Source: Variovorax paradoxus
GTDB lineage: Bacteria > Pseudomonadota > Gammaproteobacteria > Burkholderiales > Burkholderiaceae_C
Direction: 5' to 3'
Assembly: GCF_902712855.1 (NCBI RefSeq)
Contig: NZ_LR743507.1
Coordinates: 3,954,001 to 4,018,000 of the forward strand
DNA length: 64,000 nucleotides
This document shows, piece after piece, positions 38,740-47,422 of the stretch. The notes beneath the pieces were generated by a model that made no database searches, had not been told where the DNA came from, and saw only the letters and a program-made list of their open reading frames with translations. Each line of letters opens with the position of its first letter. Position 1 is the stretch's first letter. The position numbers and the translations under genes were made by a program.

Positions 38740-38754
38740 GAATCACGGCGTTGC

Positions 38755-38845
38755 TTGCGCACTGCGTGCAACCGCCCCTTCCCAAGGGGCGCCACCGGCG
38801 GTCCGGCGAAGCCGGTTCTGCGGTGGCCTCCGAAAAATGGTCTCG
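38755..38845 (+). repeat. intergenic GC-rich repeat, copy B
   Basis: The folD-prlC gap holds CGCCCCTTCCCAAGGGGCG, then CCGGCGAAGCCGG and TTCTGCGGTGGCC. The segment CCGGCGAAGCCGGTTCTGCG matches copy A (15530-15640, minus orientation) with two differences, and the leading part with CACTGCGTG resembles CACTTCGTG of copy A. No coding role is visible. Confidence 0.7.
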
Positions 38846-38869
38846 CCACGTTCGAACAGGATCACCCAT

Positions 38870-40918
38870 ATGACCAACCCTCTTCTCGATTTCACCGATC
38901 TCCCGCTGTTCGACCGCATCAAGCCCGAGCACGTCGCTCCTGCCGTCGACGCCTTGCTGGCAGATGCCGAGACCGCGCTTCAGACCGTGACTGCGCCTGA
39001 GTTCCCGGCCGACTGGAATGCGATCTCCAAGGTGCTCGACGTGGCGTCGGAACGCTTCAGCCGCGCGTGGGGCGCCGTCGGCCACCTCAACGCCGTGGCC
39101 GACACGCCCGAACTGCGCGCCGCCTACAACGAGGCGATGCCGCGCGTCACCGCGTTCTGGACCCGACTGGGCTCCGACAAGCGCCTGTACGCCAAATACA
39201 AGGCCATCGACGTTGCCACGCTCAATGCGGAGCAGCGCCAGGCGCATCGCAACGCAGTGCGCAACTTCGTGCTGGGCGGCGCGGAACTGCAGGGCGATGC
39301 CAAGAAGCGCTTTGCCGACATCCAGGAACGCCAGGCCGAACTGAGCCAGAAGTTCAGCGAGAACGCCCTCGATGCCACCGACGCATTTGCCTACTTCGCC
39401 AGCATGGGTGAACTCGAAGGCGTGCCCGAGGACGTGACGAGCGCCGCGCGCGCCGCTGCGCAGGCCGACGGCAAGGAGGGCTACAAGCTCACCCTCAAGA
39501 TGCCGTGCTACCTGCCGGTGATGCAGTTCGCCAGGAGCAGCGCATTGCGCGAGAAGCTCTACCGCGCCTACGTGACCCGCGCCAGCGAATTCGGCGACGC
39601 CGCATTCGACAACACCTCGCTCATCACCGAGATCCTCGCGCTGCGCGAGGAAGAATCGAAACTGCTGGGTTACAGCAACTTCGGCGAGCTGTCGGTCGTG
39701 CCGAAGATGGCCGAGTCGCCGGAGCAGGTCGTGAAGTTCCTGCGCGACCTCGCCACCAAGGCCAAGCCCTACGGCGAACGCGACCTGGCGGACCTGCGCG
39801 TCTTCGCGTCCGAACAATTGGGCATCACCGACCCGCAGCCCTGGGACTGGAGCTACATCGGCGAGAAGCTCAAGGAGGCGCGCTACGCCTTCAGCGAGCA
39901 GGAGGTGAAGCAGTACTTCCCCGCGCCGAAGGTCATGGCGGGCCTCTTCAAGATCGTCGAGACGCTGTTCGAAGTGTCGATCCGCCGCGACTCGGCACCC
40001 ACGTGGCATCCGAGCGTCGAGTTCTACCGCATCGAACGTGCCGGCCAGAAGGTCGGCCAGTTCTACCTGGACCCCTCCGCGCGCGCCGCGAAGCGCGGTG
40101 GCGCCTGGATGGACGACGTGCGCGCCCGCTGGCTGCGCCCCGACAACGGCGTGCTGCAGACCCCGGTGGCGCAGCTGGTGTGCAACTTCGCGAGCGGCGT
40201 CGACGGCAAGCCGCCGCTGCTGACGCACGACGATGTGACCACCCTCTTCCACGAGTTCGGCCATGGCCTGCATCACATGCTCACGCAGGTGAACGAGCGC
40301 GACGTCTCGGGCATCAGCGGCGTCGAGTGGGATGCGGTCGAACTGCCGAGCCAGTTCATGGAGAACTTCTGCTGGGAGTGGGACGTGCTCAAGCACATGA
40401 CCGCCCATGTGGACACCGATGAGCCGCTGCCGCGCGCGCTGTTCGACAAGATGACGGCGGCCAAGAATTTCCAGAGCGGCCTGCAGACGCTGCGCCAGAT
40501 CGAGTTCTCGCTGTTCGACATGCTGCTGCACACCGAGTACCGTGCCGACGCCGCCAAGCCTGGCGACGTGATGGCGCTGCTCGGCCAGGTACGCGCCGAA
40601 GTCGCGGTGATGCCTTCACCGCCGTTCAGCCGTACACCGAATACTTTCAGCCACATCTTCTCGGGCGGTTATGCCGCCGGCTACTACAGCTACAAGTGGG
40701 CCGAAGTGCTGAGCGCCGACGCCTATGCCGCGTTCGAGGAAACAGTGGGTGCCGATGGCGAGCCCAACATCGAAACCGGCCGCAAGTACCGCCAGGCGAT
40801 CCTGGAGGCCGGCGGCAGCCGCAGCGCGATGGATTCGTTCAAGGCCTTCCGCGGCCGCGAGCCCCAGCTTGATGCGCTGCTGCGACACCAAGGGATGGCG
40901 GAGCCTCAGCCCGCTTGA
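38870..40918 (+). CDS. prlC: M3-family oligopeptidase (oligopeptidase A-like)
   Basis: This cytoplasmic zinc metallopeptidase degrades oligopeptides, including cleaved signal peptides. The 682-residue protein is of normal length for oligopeptidase A and carries the zinc motif LFHEFGHGLHHML with the third ligand Glu in SGVEWDAVELPSQFMENF. The C-terminal block YAAGYYSYKWAEVLSADAYA is also typical. The ATG at 38870 gives MTNPLLDFTDLPLFDRI; the frame is open into the repeat upstream. Confidence 0.93.
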   Translation: MTNPLLDFTDLPLFDRIKPEHVAPAVDALLADAETALQTVTAPEFPADWNAISKVLDVASERFSRAWGAVGHLNAVADTPELRAAYNEAMPRVTAFWTRLGSDKRLYAKYKAIDVATLNAEQRQAHRNAVRNFVLGGAELQGDAKKRFADIQERQAELSQKFSENALDATDAFAYFASMGELEGVPEDVTSAARAAAQADGKEGYKLTLKMPCYLPVMQFARSSALREKLYRAYVTRASEFGDAAFDNTSLITEILALREEESKLLGYSNFGELSVVPKMAESPEQVVKFLRDLATKAKPYGERDLADLRVFASEQLGITDPQPWDWSYIGEKLKEARYAFSEQEVKQYFPAPKVMAGLFKIVETLFEVSIRRDSAPTWHPSVEFYRIERAGQKVGQFYLDPSARAAKRGGAWMDDVRARWLRPDNGVLQTPVAQLVCNFASGVDGKPPLLTHDDVTTLFHEFGHGLHHMLTQVNERDVSGISGVEWDAVELPSQFMENFCWEWDVLKHMTAHVDTDEPLPRALFDKMTAAKNFQSGLQTLRQIEFSLFDMLLHTEYRADAAKPGDVMALLGQVRAEVAVMPSPPFSRTPNTFSHIFSGGYAAGYYSYKWAEVLSADAYAAFEETVGADGEPNIETGRKYRQAILEAGGSRSAMDSFKAFRGREPQLDALLRHQGMAEPQPA

Positions 40919-40948
40919 TGCGGCGCTGAAGCTTGCGATACTCGGGCG

Positions 40949-41590
40949 ATGCATCCGATTTACAAATTCTCACTGCATCGCCTGACGGGTCTTGTCCTGG
41001 CGCTCATCGCCGTCGGCGCGGTGGCGCAGCCGGTCTACCGCCAAGTCGACAAGAACGGCAAGGTCACGTTCACCGACCAGGCACCCAGCGCCAGCACCGC
41101 GCCGGCGTCGGCATCGCAAGGCAGCCCAGGCATGCCGGCCAATGCAGGCCTGCCCTACGAGCTTCGGCAGGTGGTGCAGCGCTATCCGGTGACGCTGTAT
41201 ACCGGTGAGGAGTGCGGACCATGCAGCATGGCCCGCACGCTGCTCATCACGCGCGGCATTCCATTCGACGAACGCACAGTGAAGAGCAACGCGGAAATCG
41301 ATGCGCTGCAGCGACTGAGCAGCCAGAGCTCGCTCCCGCTGCTCACCATCGGTTCGCAACAGCTCAAGGGCTTCTCGGATGCCGAGTGGTCGCAATACCT
41401 CGATGCGGCCGGTTATCCCAAGAGCAACAGCCTGCCTCCGGGCTACCGCAACGGGCTCGCGCGGCCGCTGGTGGCGCAACAGGCAGCGCCCGCACCGGCG
41501 GCACCCACGGCACCGGCAGCGCAGCCTGCGCCGCCCTCGGCCCCATCGAGCGAGCCGAGCCCGAGCAACCCGGCCGGCATCAAGTTCTAG
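40949..41590 (+). CDS. secreted DUF4124-glutaredoxin protein
   Basis: The 213-residue protein starts with a signal peptide (to about GAVAQ). A DUF4124 motif follows (VYRQVDKNGKVTFTDQAP). A glutaredoxin-like domain comes next with the redox pair CGPC in TGEECGPCSMAR and the cis-Pro region SSLPLLTIGSQQLKGFS. It ends in a Pro/Ala/Ser tail. It is likely a periplasmic thiol protein; partners are unknown. It is convergent with rpiA, with 4 bases between. Confidence 0.82.
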   Translation: MHPIYKFSLHRLTGLVLALIAVGAVAQPVYRQVDKNGKVTFTDQAPSASTAPASASQGSPGMPANAGLPYELRQVVQRYPVTLYTGEECGPCSMARTLLITRGIPFDERTVKSNAEIDALQRLSSQSSLPLLTIGSQQLKGFSDAEWSQYLDAAGYPKSNSLPPGYRNGLARPLVAQQAAPAPAAPTAPAAQPAPPSAPSSEPSPSNPAGIKF

Positions 41591-41594
41591 CCGG

Positions 41595-42326
41595 TCAGTC
41601 GAACTGCAGGGTCTTCACGCCCGCCGACGTGCCCAGCAGGCACACGTCGGCTTTCTGGTGTGCAAAGACGCCCACCGTCACCACGCCGGGCCACTGGCTC
41701 ACCTCGGACTCGAAGGCACGCGGGTCGCTGATCCGAAGGCCCGTGACGTCGACGATGTGCTGCCCGTTGTCCGTGACCAGCGGCAGGCCGTCCTTCTCGC
41801 GCACCTGCGCAATGCCGCCCATGCTGGCGAACTGGCGCATCACGCGGCGTGCGGCCATCGGGATCACCTCCACCGGCAGCGGGAAGGCGCCCAGCGTTTC
41901 CACCAGCTTCGATGCATCCGCGATGCAGACGAACCTGCGCGACTGAGCCGCCACGATCTTCTCGCGCGTCAGCGCGGCGCCTCCGCCCTTCACCATGAAC
42001 CCGCGATGGTCGATCTCGTCGGCACCGTCGATGTAGACAGCGAGCTCCTCCACCTCGTTGCTGTCGAACACCGGAATGCCCAGCGCGCGCAAACGCTCGG
42101 TCGAAGCGACCGAACTGGAGACGGCGCCCTTGATCTCGTCCTTGATGGTGGCCAGCGCATCGATGAACTTGTTCACCGTGGAGCCGGTACCGACGCCGAC
42201 GATCTCTCCCTTGACCACATAGGCCAGCGCGGCGCGGCCGACCTGGGCCTTGAGTTCGTCCTGCGAGACGGGGTTGGCGGGGTTTGGGGAGGCGGGTGCG
42301 GTCATCGCGGAGAATCCTTGGCTCAT
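41595..42326 (-). CDS. rpiA: ribose-5-phosphate isomerase A
   Basis: RpiA interconverts ribose-5-P and ribulose-5-P in the pentose phosphate pathway. The 243-residue protein has VGVGTGSTVNKFIDAL, DGADEIDHRGFMVKGGGAAL with the catalytic acids, and VDVTGLRISDPRAFE. Starts at 42326 or 42305 are both possible; the latter removes MSQGFSA. Its start codon is only 19 bases from that of divergent pyrD, so the two promoters must reach into the opposite gene. Confidence 0.95.
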   Translation of the reverse strand: MSQGFSAMTAPASPNPANPVSQDELKAQVGRAALAYVVKGEIVGVGTGSTVNKFIDALATIKDEIKGAVSSSVASTERLRALGIPVFDSNEVEELAVYIDGADEIDHRGFMVKGGGAALTREKIVAAQSRRFVCIADASKLVETLGAFPLPVEVIPMAARRVMRQFASMGGIAQVREKDGLPLVTDNGQHIVDVTGLRISDPRAFESEVSQWPGVVTVGVFAHQKADVCLLGTSAGVKTLQFD

Positions 42327-42345
42327 TGAAGTCCGGAATTATCCG

Positions 42346-43425
42346 ATGCCCCTGCTGTCGCCCTCCTCGCTCTACGGTCTCGCCCGCCCTTTCCTGTTCG
42401 GTTTCGACCCCGAGCACGCCCATGAACTCACGCTCGACGGCCTCGCCAGAACACAGAACACGCCGCTGGCCTGCGCCTATTCGTCGCCGCGCATCGACGA
42501 TCCGGTGCAGCTCGCCGGCCTGAATTTTCCAAACCGCGTCGGCCTCGCCGCCGGACTCGACAAGAACGCGCGCTGCATCGACGCCTTCTCCGCCATGGGC
42601 TTCGGCTTCGTCGAGGTCGGCACGGTGACGCCGAAGGCGCAGCCCGGCAACCCGAAGCCGCGCATGTTCCGCCTGCCGCAGCGCGACGCCCTGATCAACC
42701 GCCTCGGCTTCAACAACGAAGGGCTCGACGCCTTCGTGGCCAACGTGCAGAAGGCGCGGTTTCGCACGGGCGGCAGAAATGCGCGCGCGCCGATGCTTTT
42801 GGGACTGAACATCGGCAAGAACGCCGCCACGCCGATCGAGCGCGCAGTGGACGACTACCTTGCCTGCCTCGACGGCGTATACCCGCACGCCGACTATGTG
42901 ACCATCAACATCTCGAGCCCGAACACGGCCAACCTGCGCACGCTGCAAAGCGATGAGGCGCTCGACGCACTGCTTGGCGCGGTGGCCGAACGGCGCGAGA
43001 CTCTGGCCACGCGCCACGCCAAGCGGGCACCGCTGCTCGTGAAGATCGCGCCCGACCTGGACCAGGCGCAGGTCGCCGTCATTGCCGCCACGCTGAAGCG
43101 CCACGGCATGGATGGCGTGATCGCAACCAACACCACGCTCTCGCGCGACGCCGTCAAGGGGTTGCCGCATGCAGAGGAAGCCGGCGGACTCTCGGGCGCG
43201 CCGGTGCGCGAAGCCAGCAACCGCGTGGTGGCGCAACTGCGCTCAGCGCTCGGCGCGGGCTTTCCGATCATCGGGGTCGGTGGCATCCTGAGCGGTGCCG
43301 ATGCCAAGGCCAAGATCGCCGCGGGCGCGGACGTGGTGCAGGTCTACACCGGCCTGATCTACCGCGGTCCGGCGCTGGTCCGCGAAACCGCCCAGGCGCT
43401 GCTGCGCGACCGCAGCAAGGCCTGA
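42346..43425 (+). CDS. pyrD: dihydroorotate dehydrogenase (quinone), class 2
   Basis: PyrD oxidises dihydroorotate to orotate with quinone at the inner membrane. The 359-residue protein has the class 2 N-terminal helix region (SLYGLARPFLFGFDPEHAHE), the FMN/substrate block VGLAAGLDKNARCIDAF and RLGFNNEGLDAF. The catalytic serine is in VTINISSPNTANLR, and IIGVGGILSGADAKAKI is also present. The ATG at 42346 was chosen because the frame upstream runs into rpiA. Confidence 0.95.
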   Translation: MPLLSPSSLYGLARPFLFGFDPEHAHELTLDGLARTQNTPLACAYSSPRIDDPVQLAGLNFPNRVGLAAGLDKNARCIDAFSAMGFGFVEVGTVTPKAQPGNPKPRMFRLPQRDALINRLGFNNEGLDAFVANVQKARFRTGGRNARAPMLLGLNIGKNAATPIERAVDDYLACLDGVYPHADYVTINISSPNTANLRTLQSDEALDALLGAVAERRETLATRHAKRAPLLVKIAPDLDQAQVAVIAATLKRHGMDGVIATNTTLSRDAVKGLPHAEEAGGLSGAPVREASNRVVAQLRSALGAGFPIIGVGGILSGADAKAKIAAGADVVQVYTGLIYRGPALVRETAQALLRDRSKA

Positions 43426-43450
43426 GCCTTCGGCTTTTTCAAGAGCCGCG

Positions 43451-44191
43451 TCAGCGCATGCGCCAGAGGATCGGCGCGATAAACGCAGCCCAGCGCAGCA
43501 GGCGCTTCGGCTTGATCACCACCACGGCAGTGGCGGCAACCACGCCCGTTGCCACGGGGTGGGCCCGTGCAATGCGCAGCGCGGCGGCAGCAGCGGACTC
43601 GTTGGCCGGAGGCGCGTCGCTTTCACTCCGTGCACCTGCGCCGCCATCGTTGTCGGCACCGGTCGGCACCTCGCGCCCGCCCTGCAGCGTGGCGATGCGC
43701 TGGCGCTGACGCTCCATGCGCGCAAGCAGCTCTTCTCGCGTGACGGGACGCGGCGGTCGCGGCGCATCTTCATCATGGTCTGGATCCTTGCCCAGGCCGA
43801 AACGGTCCTGCACCCACGCCCAATCACGTTCGAATTCCTGACGCGCCGGCACGAAACTGTTGGACGCATTGCGCAAGGTCGTCAGCAGACCGATGGCAGC
43901 CGCCAGCCACAGCACGATCCACACACCCGCCACCGACCAGGCGGCCGTGATGCGGTATGGCGTTTCCCAGAAATGAACCACCACCGCCACGGACAGCAAG
44001 GCCACCGTGACCGTGGTCAGCCCCAGCACGGCCACGACGAGGATCAGCATCAGCTTCAGGCGCTGCTTCTCATCCTCCCAGGCCATGCGCAGCAGTTGCA
44101 CCCGGTCTTCGGCCGCTAGAGCGCCTTCGGCAGCCGCGATCCGCAGGCGCCGGATCCGGGCGTTCAGCCCGAACAGGGACAGCAGCCTCAT
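43451..44191 (-). CDS. YqjE-like holin-family membrane protein with YqjK-like C-terminal region
   Basis: The first ~130 residues look like YqjE (phage holin family, Pfam Phage_holin_3_6): a charged start, then two membrane segments (LMLILVVAVLGLTTVTVALL and VWIVLWLAAAIGLLTTL). A charged linker follows, then LLARMERQRQRIATL and a last hydrophobic segment with RLLRWAAFIAPI, which resemble E. coli YqjK. In E. coli yqjD, yqjE and yqjK are separate neighbours; here E and K appear joined (246 residues). The product is likely an inner-membrane protein; function unknown. Confidence 0.75.
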   Translation of the reverse strand: MRLLSLFGLNARIRRLRIAAAEGALAAEDRVQLLRMAWEDEKQRLKLMLILVVAVLGLTTVTVALLSVAVVVHFWETPYRITAAWSVAGVWIVLWLAAAIGLLTTLRNASNSFVPARQEFERDWAWVQDRFGLGKDPDHDEDAPRPPRPVTREELLARMERQRQRIATLQGGREVPTGADNDGGAGARSESDAPPANESAAAAALRIARAHPVATGVVAATAVVVIKPKRLLRWAAFIAPILWRMR

Positions 44192-44242
44192 CGGCTGGCT
44201 CCGGCCATGTCCGGTCGAACGATGCTGCGGTTCGTATTCAGG

Positions 44243-44539
44243 TCAGCGGCGGCCAAGCAGCAGGCCCACCAGCACGCCGACGGCCAGTGCGGCACCGGCA
44301 ATCTGCCATGGTTCGTCGTGGGCGTAGGCGTTGGCGGAGGTGGCTGCCTCGCGCGCCTTCTTGGCGGCGAGCTTGCTCTTCTCCGACGCGAGTTCGCGTG
44401 CAATGGCCAGCTTGGTGTCGATGCGCTGGCGCAGCGCCTTGATGTGGGGAACCGAATCCAGGTCCTTGCTCGCCAGCACGCCGCGCACGTCGCTCGCGAT
44501 GTCTTCGGCTGCTGCTTCAAGATTTTGGGATGCACTCAT
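44243..44539 (-). CDS. YqjD/ElaB-family (DUF883) membrane-anchored protein
   Basis: The 98-residue protein has an amphipathic charged helix region (LRQRIDTKLAIARELASEKS), then DEPWQIAGAALAVGVLVGLLLGRR, a C-terminal membrane anchor ending in the family's GRR. Relatives in E. coli (YqjD, ElaB) bind ribosomes in stationary phase while anchored to the inner membrane; that role is not shown here. It precedes the YqjE-like gene by 51 bases on the same strand. The ATG at 44539 gives MSASQNLEAA. Confidence 0.85.
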   Translation of the reverse strand: MSASQNLEAAAEDIASDVRGVLASKDLDSVPHIKALRQRIDTKLAIARELASEKSKLAAKKAREAATSANAYAHDEPWQIAGAALAVGVLVGLLLGRR

Positions 44540-44691
44540 TGGAATCTTTCCTCCGTGATGACACCGGCACCGCGCCGGCGGCTTCACGCCAGCAAATGGC
44601 GTGCTGTCATGTTACAGGCTCGAAAGACCCTCATGCACATCAGATGCACTGCTGCGCACACGACGCGCCTTCGTCGTACACGCGATGTGCG

Positions 44692-45795
44692 CTACGCCTG
44701 CGCCAGCAGTCCGGCGACGTGGCGCCCGATGGCGAGGCTGCTCGTCAGTCCGGGCGACTCGATGCCGAACAGGTTCACGAGTCCCGGCACTCCGTGAGAG
44801 GCGGGTCCGTCGATCATGAAGTCGGCAGCCGGCTCGCCGGGTCCGGAGATCTTCGGGCGCATGCCTGCATAGCCCGCGATCAGCGCGCCATCCGGCAAAC
44901 CCGGCCAGTACTTTCGCACCTCGGCGTAGAAGGCATCGCCGCGCCGCGGATCGACAACCAGGTCGTCGGCCGACTCGACCCATTGCACATCGGGACCGAA
45001 CTTGGCCTGGTCGCCGAGATCGATGGTCAGGTGCACGCCCAGACCACCGGGTTCCGGGACCGGGTAGACAAGGCGCCCGAACGGCGCGCGCCCCGACAGG
45101 GTGAAGTAGTTGCCCTTGGCGAAGTACTCCTCCGGCACCGATGAAGCGGGCAACCCTTCGAAGTGGCGCGCCAAGGCGGGCGCCCCCAGGCCTGCGGCAT
45201 TGACAACGCTGCGGCAGCGCAGCGCCGTACCGTCCTCCGCTATCAGCACAATAGCGCCGCCCGTGCATTCGGCGCGGCTGACTGGCGATTTCAGAGCGAG
45301 CATTCCGCCTGCATTTTCGAGATCGCCGAGGAGGCTCAGCATGAATGCATGGCTGTCGACGATGCCGGTGCTCGGCGAATTCAGTGCGGCCACGCAGTGC
45401 AGCTGCGGCTCCAGCGCAATGGCCTGTTGCGCGGTAAGCAGTTCGAGATCGTCGACGCCGTTGGCCGCAGCCTTGGCACGGATCGCTTCGAGCTGCTCGG
45501 CTTGTTCGGGCGATGTGGCCACGATGAACTTGCCACAGCGCCTGTGCGGCACGCCGCGCTCTGCTGCATAGTCGTACAGCAGGTGCTTGCCCTCCACGCA
45601 AAGCTTCGCCTTGAGCGAACCCTGAGGGTAGTAGATGCCGGCGTGAATGACCTCGCTGTTGCGCGAACTCGTCCCAGTGCCGATGGCGCCTTCCGACTCG
45701 AGAACCAGCACTTCACGGCCGGCGAGCGCCAAAGCGCGCCCTACCGCCAGCCCCACCACGCCACCGCCGATGACGGCGCAATCAATTTCGTCCAT
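44692..45795 (-). CDS. FAD-dependent oxidoreductase of the LhgO type
   Basis: The 367-residue protein is a DAO-family flavoenzyme: VIGGGVVGLAVGRALA at the N terminus, TSSRNSEVIHAGIYYPQGSLKA, and a C-terminal FGIESPGLTSSLAIG. The RNSEVIHAGIYY block is characteristic of L-2-hydroxyglutarate oxidase relatives. LhgO feeds electrons from L-2-hydroxyglutarate to the membrane quinone pool; substrate here is inferred. No clear operon partner. Confidence 0.85.
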   Translation of the reverse strand: MDEIDCAVIGGGVVGLAVGRALALAGREVLVLESEGAIGTGTSSRNSEVIHAGIYYPQGSLKAKLCVEGKHLLYDYAAERGVPHRRCGKFIVATSPEQAEQLEAIRAKAAANGVDDLELLTAQQAIALEPQLHCVAALNSPSTGIVDSHAFMLSLLGDLENAGGMLALKSPVSRAECTGGAIVLIAEDGTALRCRSVVNAAGLGAPALARHFEGLPASSVPEEYFAKGNYFTLSGRAPFGRLVYPVPEPGGLGVHLTIDLGDQAKFGPDVQWVESADDLVVDPRRGDAFYAEVRKYWPGLPDGALIAGYAGMRPKISGPGEPAADFMIDGPASHGVPGLVNLFGIESPGLTSSLAIGRHVAGLLAQA

Positions 45796-45861
45796 TTCGC
45801 GAGCTTAGCTCGGCTCGCGCGCAGAGCCGCGGAGAGTCTTTGCCCGAAGGCTCGGCAATGA

Positions 45862-45984
45862 TCAGGTGGCTGTGGGCGGCGGCTCGGGATCGGTAGGCTC
45901 GTCGGGCGCCGTGTCCGGACCTTCGTCGGGTTCGACGGGCAGGTCCGGGGTGACCGGGGTCGGCAGATCGGGATGTGTGGTCAT
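45862..45984 (-). CDS. small acidic proline-rich protein (40 residues)
   Basis: A 41-codon frame starts with ATG at 45984 and has a strong ribosome binding site (AGGAAAGGAG) 8 bases upstream. The product has about one third Pro and one quarter Asp/Glu, with repeated PDLP and PVxPD units near the start and PTDPEPPPT at the end. No hydrophobic segment or cysteine is present. I know no named family. The strong ribosome site and clean codon frame support it as real. It lies after the divergent amidase promoter region and before lhgO-like gene on the same strand. Confidence 0.6.
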   Translation of the reverse strand: MTTHPDLPTPVTPDLPVEPDEGPDTAPDEPTDPEPPPTAT

Positions 45985-46241
45985 GGTCTTGCTCCTTTCC
46001 TGTCGCTTCTAGGCCGATGGAGCAACCGGTGCGCCAGCACCTTGCTGGACTTGCCGTCGGCGCGGACCGACAACGCAGCCCAAATCGCCCCCCGATGTGA
46101 CACCCTCATGAAGCCGCCCCATCGCCCTTCACTGTTAAATCGCGTTACCACTGCGGTTTGGGGATCCGTGATCGATGTGCTGTACTTTGCAGAGCGCGGG
46201 CCACCGACGAGCGCTGCAAATTCAAGGGAGGAGAAACAACA

Positions 46242-46844
46242 ATGCCCACCATCGACGCCAACGGGATGCTGGTCGACCCGAAGGTGATTCCCAGGCGGTC
46301 CTCGGGAATCGAGCACGGCGCCTTGCCCAGCGTGCTGGCCATCGTGGTCCACCAGACCGACTCGCCTACCGCCGAATCCACCCTCAGCGGTTATCAGGCA
46401 GGCGGCAACGGCGCTCACTTCCTGATCGACAAGAACGGGCAGATTTACCAGACGGCCAGCCTGTTCGCTCGTTGCTACCACGTGGGCAAGCTGATCAAGT
46501 CGAAATGCCTGACGGTGAACAAGAGCAGTTGCGACACGGCTGCGATGGCCAAGATGCTCGCCATGTCATGGACGCGCCAGATCAACGCCATAGACGCGCA
46601 CGAGCGCGCGAAGCCTTACCCCGACCGCTATCCGGTCAACGACGATTCGATCGGCATCGAGCTTGTCGGCATGCACATCGACGATGACAGCTACGAGGCG
46701 GTGACGGCGGCCCAGAATGCGTCGCTTCAATGGCTGATAGATGCCCTTTATGCGCAGTTCGACCTGAAATCGAGCGACGTCTACCGGCATCCGGCCGTTT
46801 CCTACAAGAATCCCGGCGAAGCGAGTTCGGCGGTATGGAAGTGA
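46242..46844 (+). CDS. peptidoglycan-recognition type N-acetylmuramoyl-L-alanine amidase
   Basis: The 200-residue protein has the Amidase_2/PGRP fold: AIVVHQTDS with the first zinc His, GAHFLIDKNGQIYQTA, IGIELVGM with the conserved Glu, and VYRHPAVSYKNPGEAS with a second His and a Lys. The third zinc ligand (Asp or Cys in relatives) is not obvious; Asn or Glu in NPGE is possible. There is no signal peptide, unusual for a wall amidase. GGGAGGAG lies just before the ATG. The next gene, a lipoprotein, overlaps its end by 10 bases, which suggests a toxin/immunity-like pair. Confidence 0.85.
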   Translation: MPTIDANGMLVDPKVIPRRSSGIEHGALPSVLAIVVHQTDSPTAESTLSGYQAGGNGAHFLIDKNGQIYQTASLFARCYHVGKLIKSKCLTVNKSSCDTAAMAKMLAMSWTRQINAIDAHERAKPYPDRYPVNDDSIGIELVGMHIDDDSYEAVTAAQNASLQWLIDALYAQFDLKSSDVYRHPAVSYKNPGEASSAVWK

Positions 46845-47212
46845 GAGCAGGCGTCCTGACGCTGCTGGCGGGCGCGGTGCTGCTCGCTTCCTGCGCAACA
46901 CGCAACTCAGCGTTCAGCAACATCTACGTCGCCGACTTCCACACCGATGCCCCAGCCTCCTGCCGTGCGTCGGACGTGCCGCGCAGCCACAGCAAGGCCC
47001 AGGAATTCTTCTCTCGCGCAAAAGAGGTCGACTACAAGACGCTGCACGACCACTACGAGCAAGCGCCCTGCTATGCGGAGGGCACGCTGACCCGGCAAGG
47101 CCGTTCGTGCGACTGGCGAATTCGGGCTGGCGCCACTGGCTCGGTCCAATGCGCAGAACAGAATCTGTACTTCGCGTGCGACACCTGCGACGACCTGTTC
47201 GATTCGAAATAG
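46835..47212 (+). CDS. small cysteine-rich lipoprotein overlapping the amidase gene
   Basis: The 125-residue product has a lipoprotein signal (VLTLLAGAVLLASC). The mature part has six more cysteines, including QCAEQNLYFACDTCDDLF near the C terminus, so disulfides are likely in the periplasm. I do not recognise a characterised family. The start lies inside the last codons of the amidase gene (10-base overlap), implying co-expression. A periplasmic lipoprotein paired with an amidase that lacks its own signal fits an immunity role; it could also be an unrelated envelope protein. Confidence 0.7.
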   Translation: MEVRAGVLTLLAGAVLLASCATRNSAFSNIYVADFHTDAPASCRASDVPRSHSKAQEFFSRAKEVDYKTLHDHYEQAPCYAEGTLTRQGRSCDWRIRAGATGSVQCAEQNLYFACDTCDDLFDSK

Positions 47213-47250
47213 CCTCTAGAAAAAGCCAGAGACCGAAAGCGAACGGGCAA

Positions 47251-47285
47251 GAAAAAAGCGACTTGGAAATCCAAGTCGCTTTTTG
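47251..47285. terminator. bidirectional intrinsic terminator
   Basis: AAAAGCGACTTGG and CCAAGTCGCTTTT form a 13-bp perfect stem with a 4-base loop, flanked by A- and T-runs. It follows tRNA-Val on the minus strand and the lipoprotein gene on the plus strand. Confidence 0.9.
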
Positions 47286-47287
47286 TT

Positions 47288-47362
47288 TGGTGGGCGGTGG
47301 AGGTTTCGAACCTCCGACCCCAGCAGTGTGAATGCTGTGCTCTACCCCTGAGCTAACCGCCC
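47288..47362 (-). tRNA. tRNA-Val (anticodon CAC)
   Basis: The 75-base minus-strand sequence folds as a cloverleaf: acceptor GGGCGGT/ACCGCCC, D arm GCTC...GAGC, anticodon stem CAGCA/TGCTG with loop TTCACAC (anticodon CAC), T arm GGAGG-TTCGAAA-CCTCC, discriminator A and an encoded CCA. It reads GUG codons. Confidence 0.97.
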
Positions 47363-47422
47363 TGAGACACTGCTTTTAAGTTCAGCATCTTGAACACGTA
47401 TCGCGTTGTGCGAAGCCTCAGA

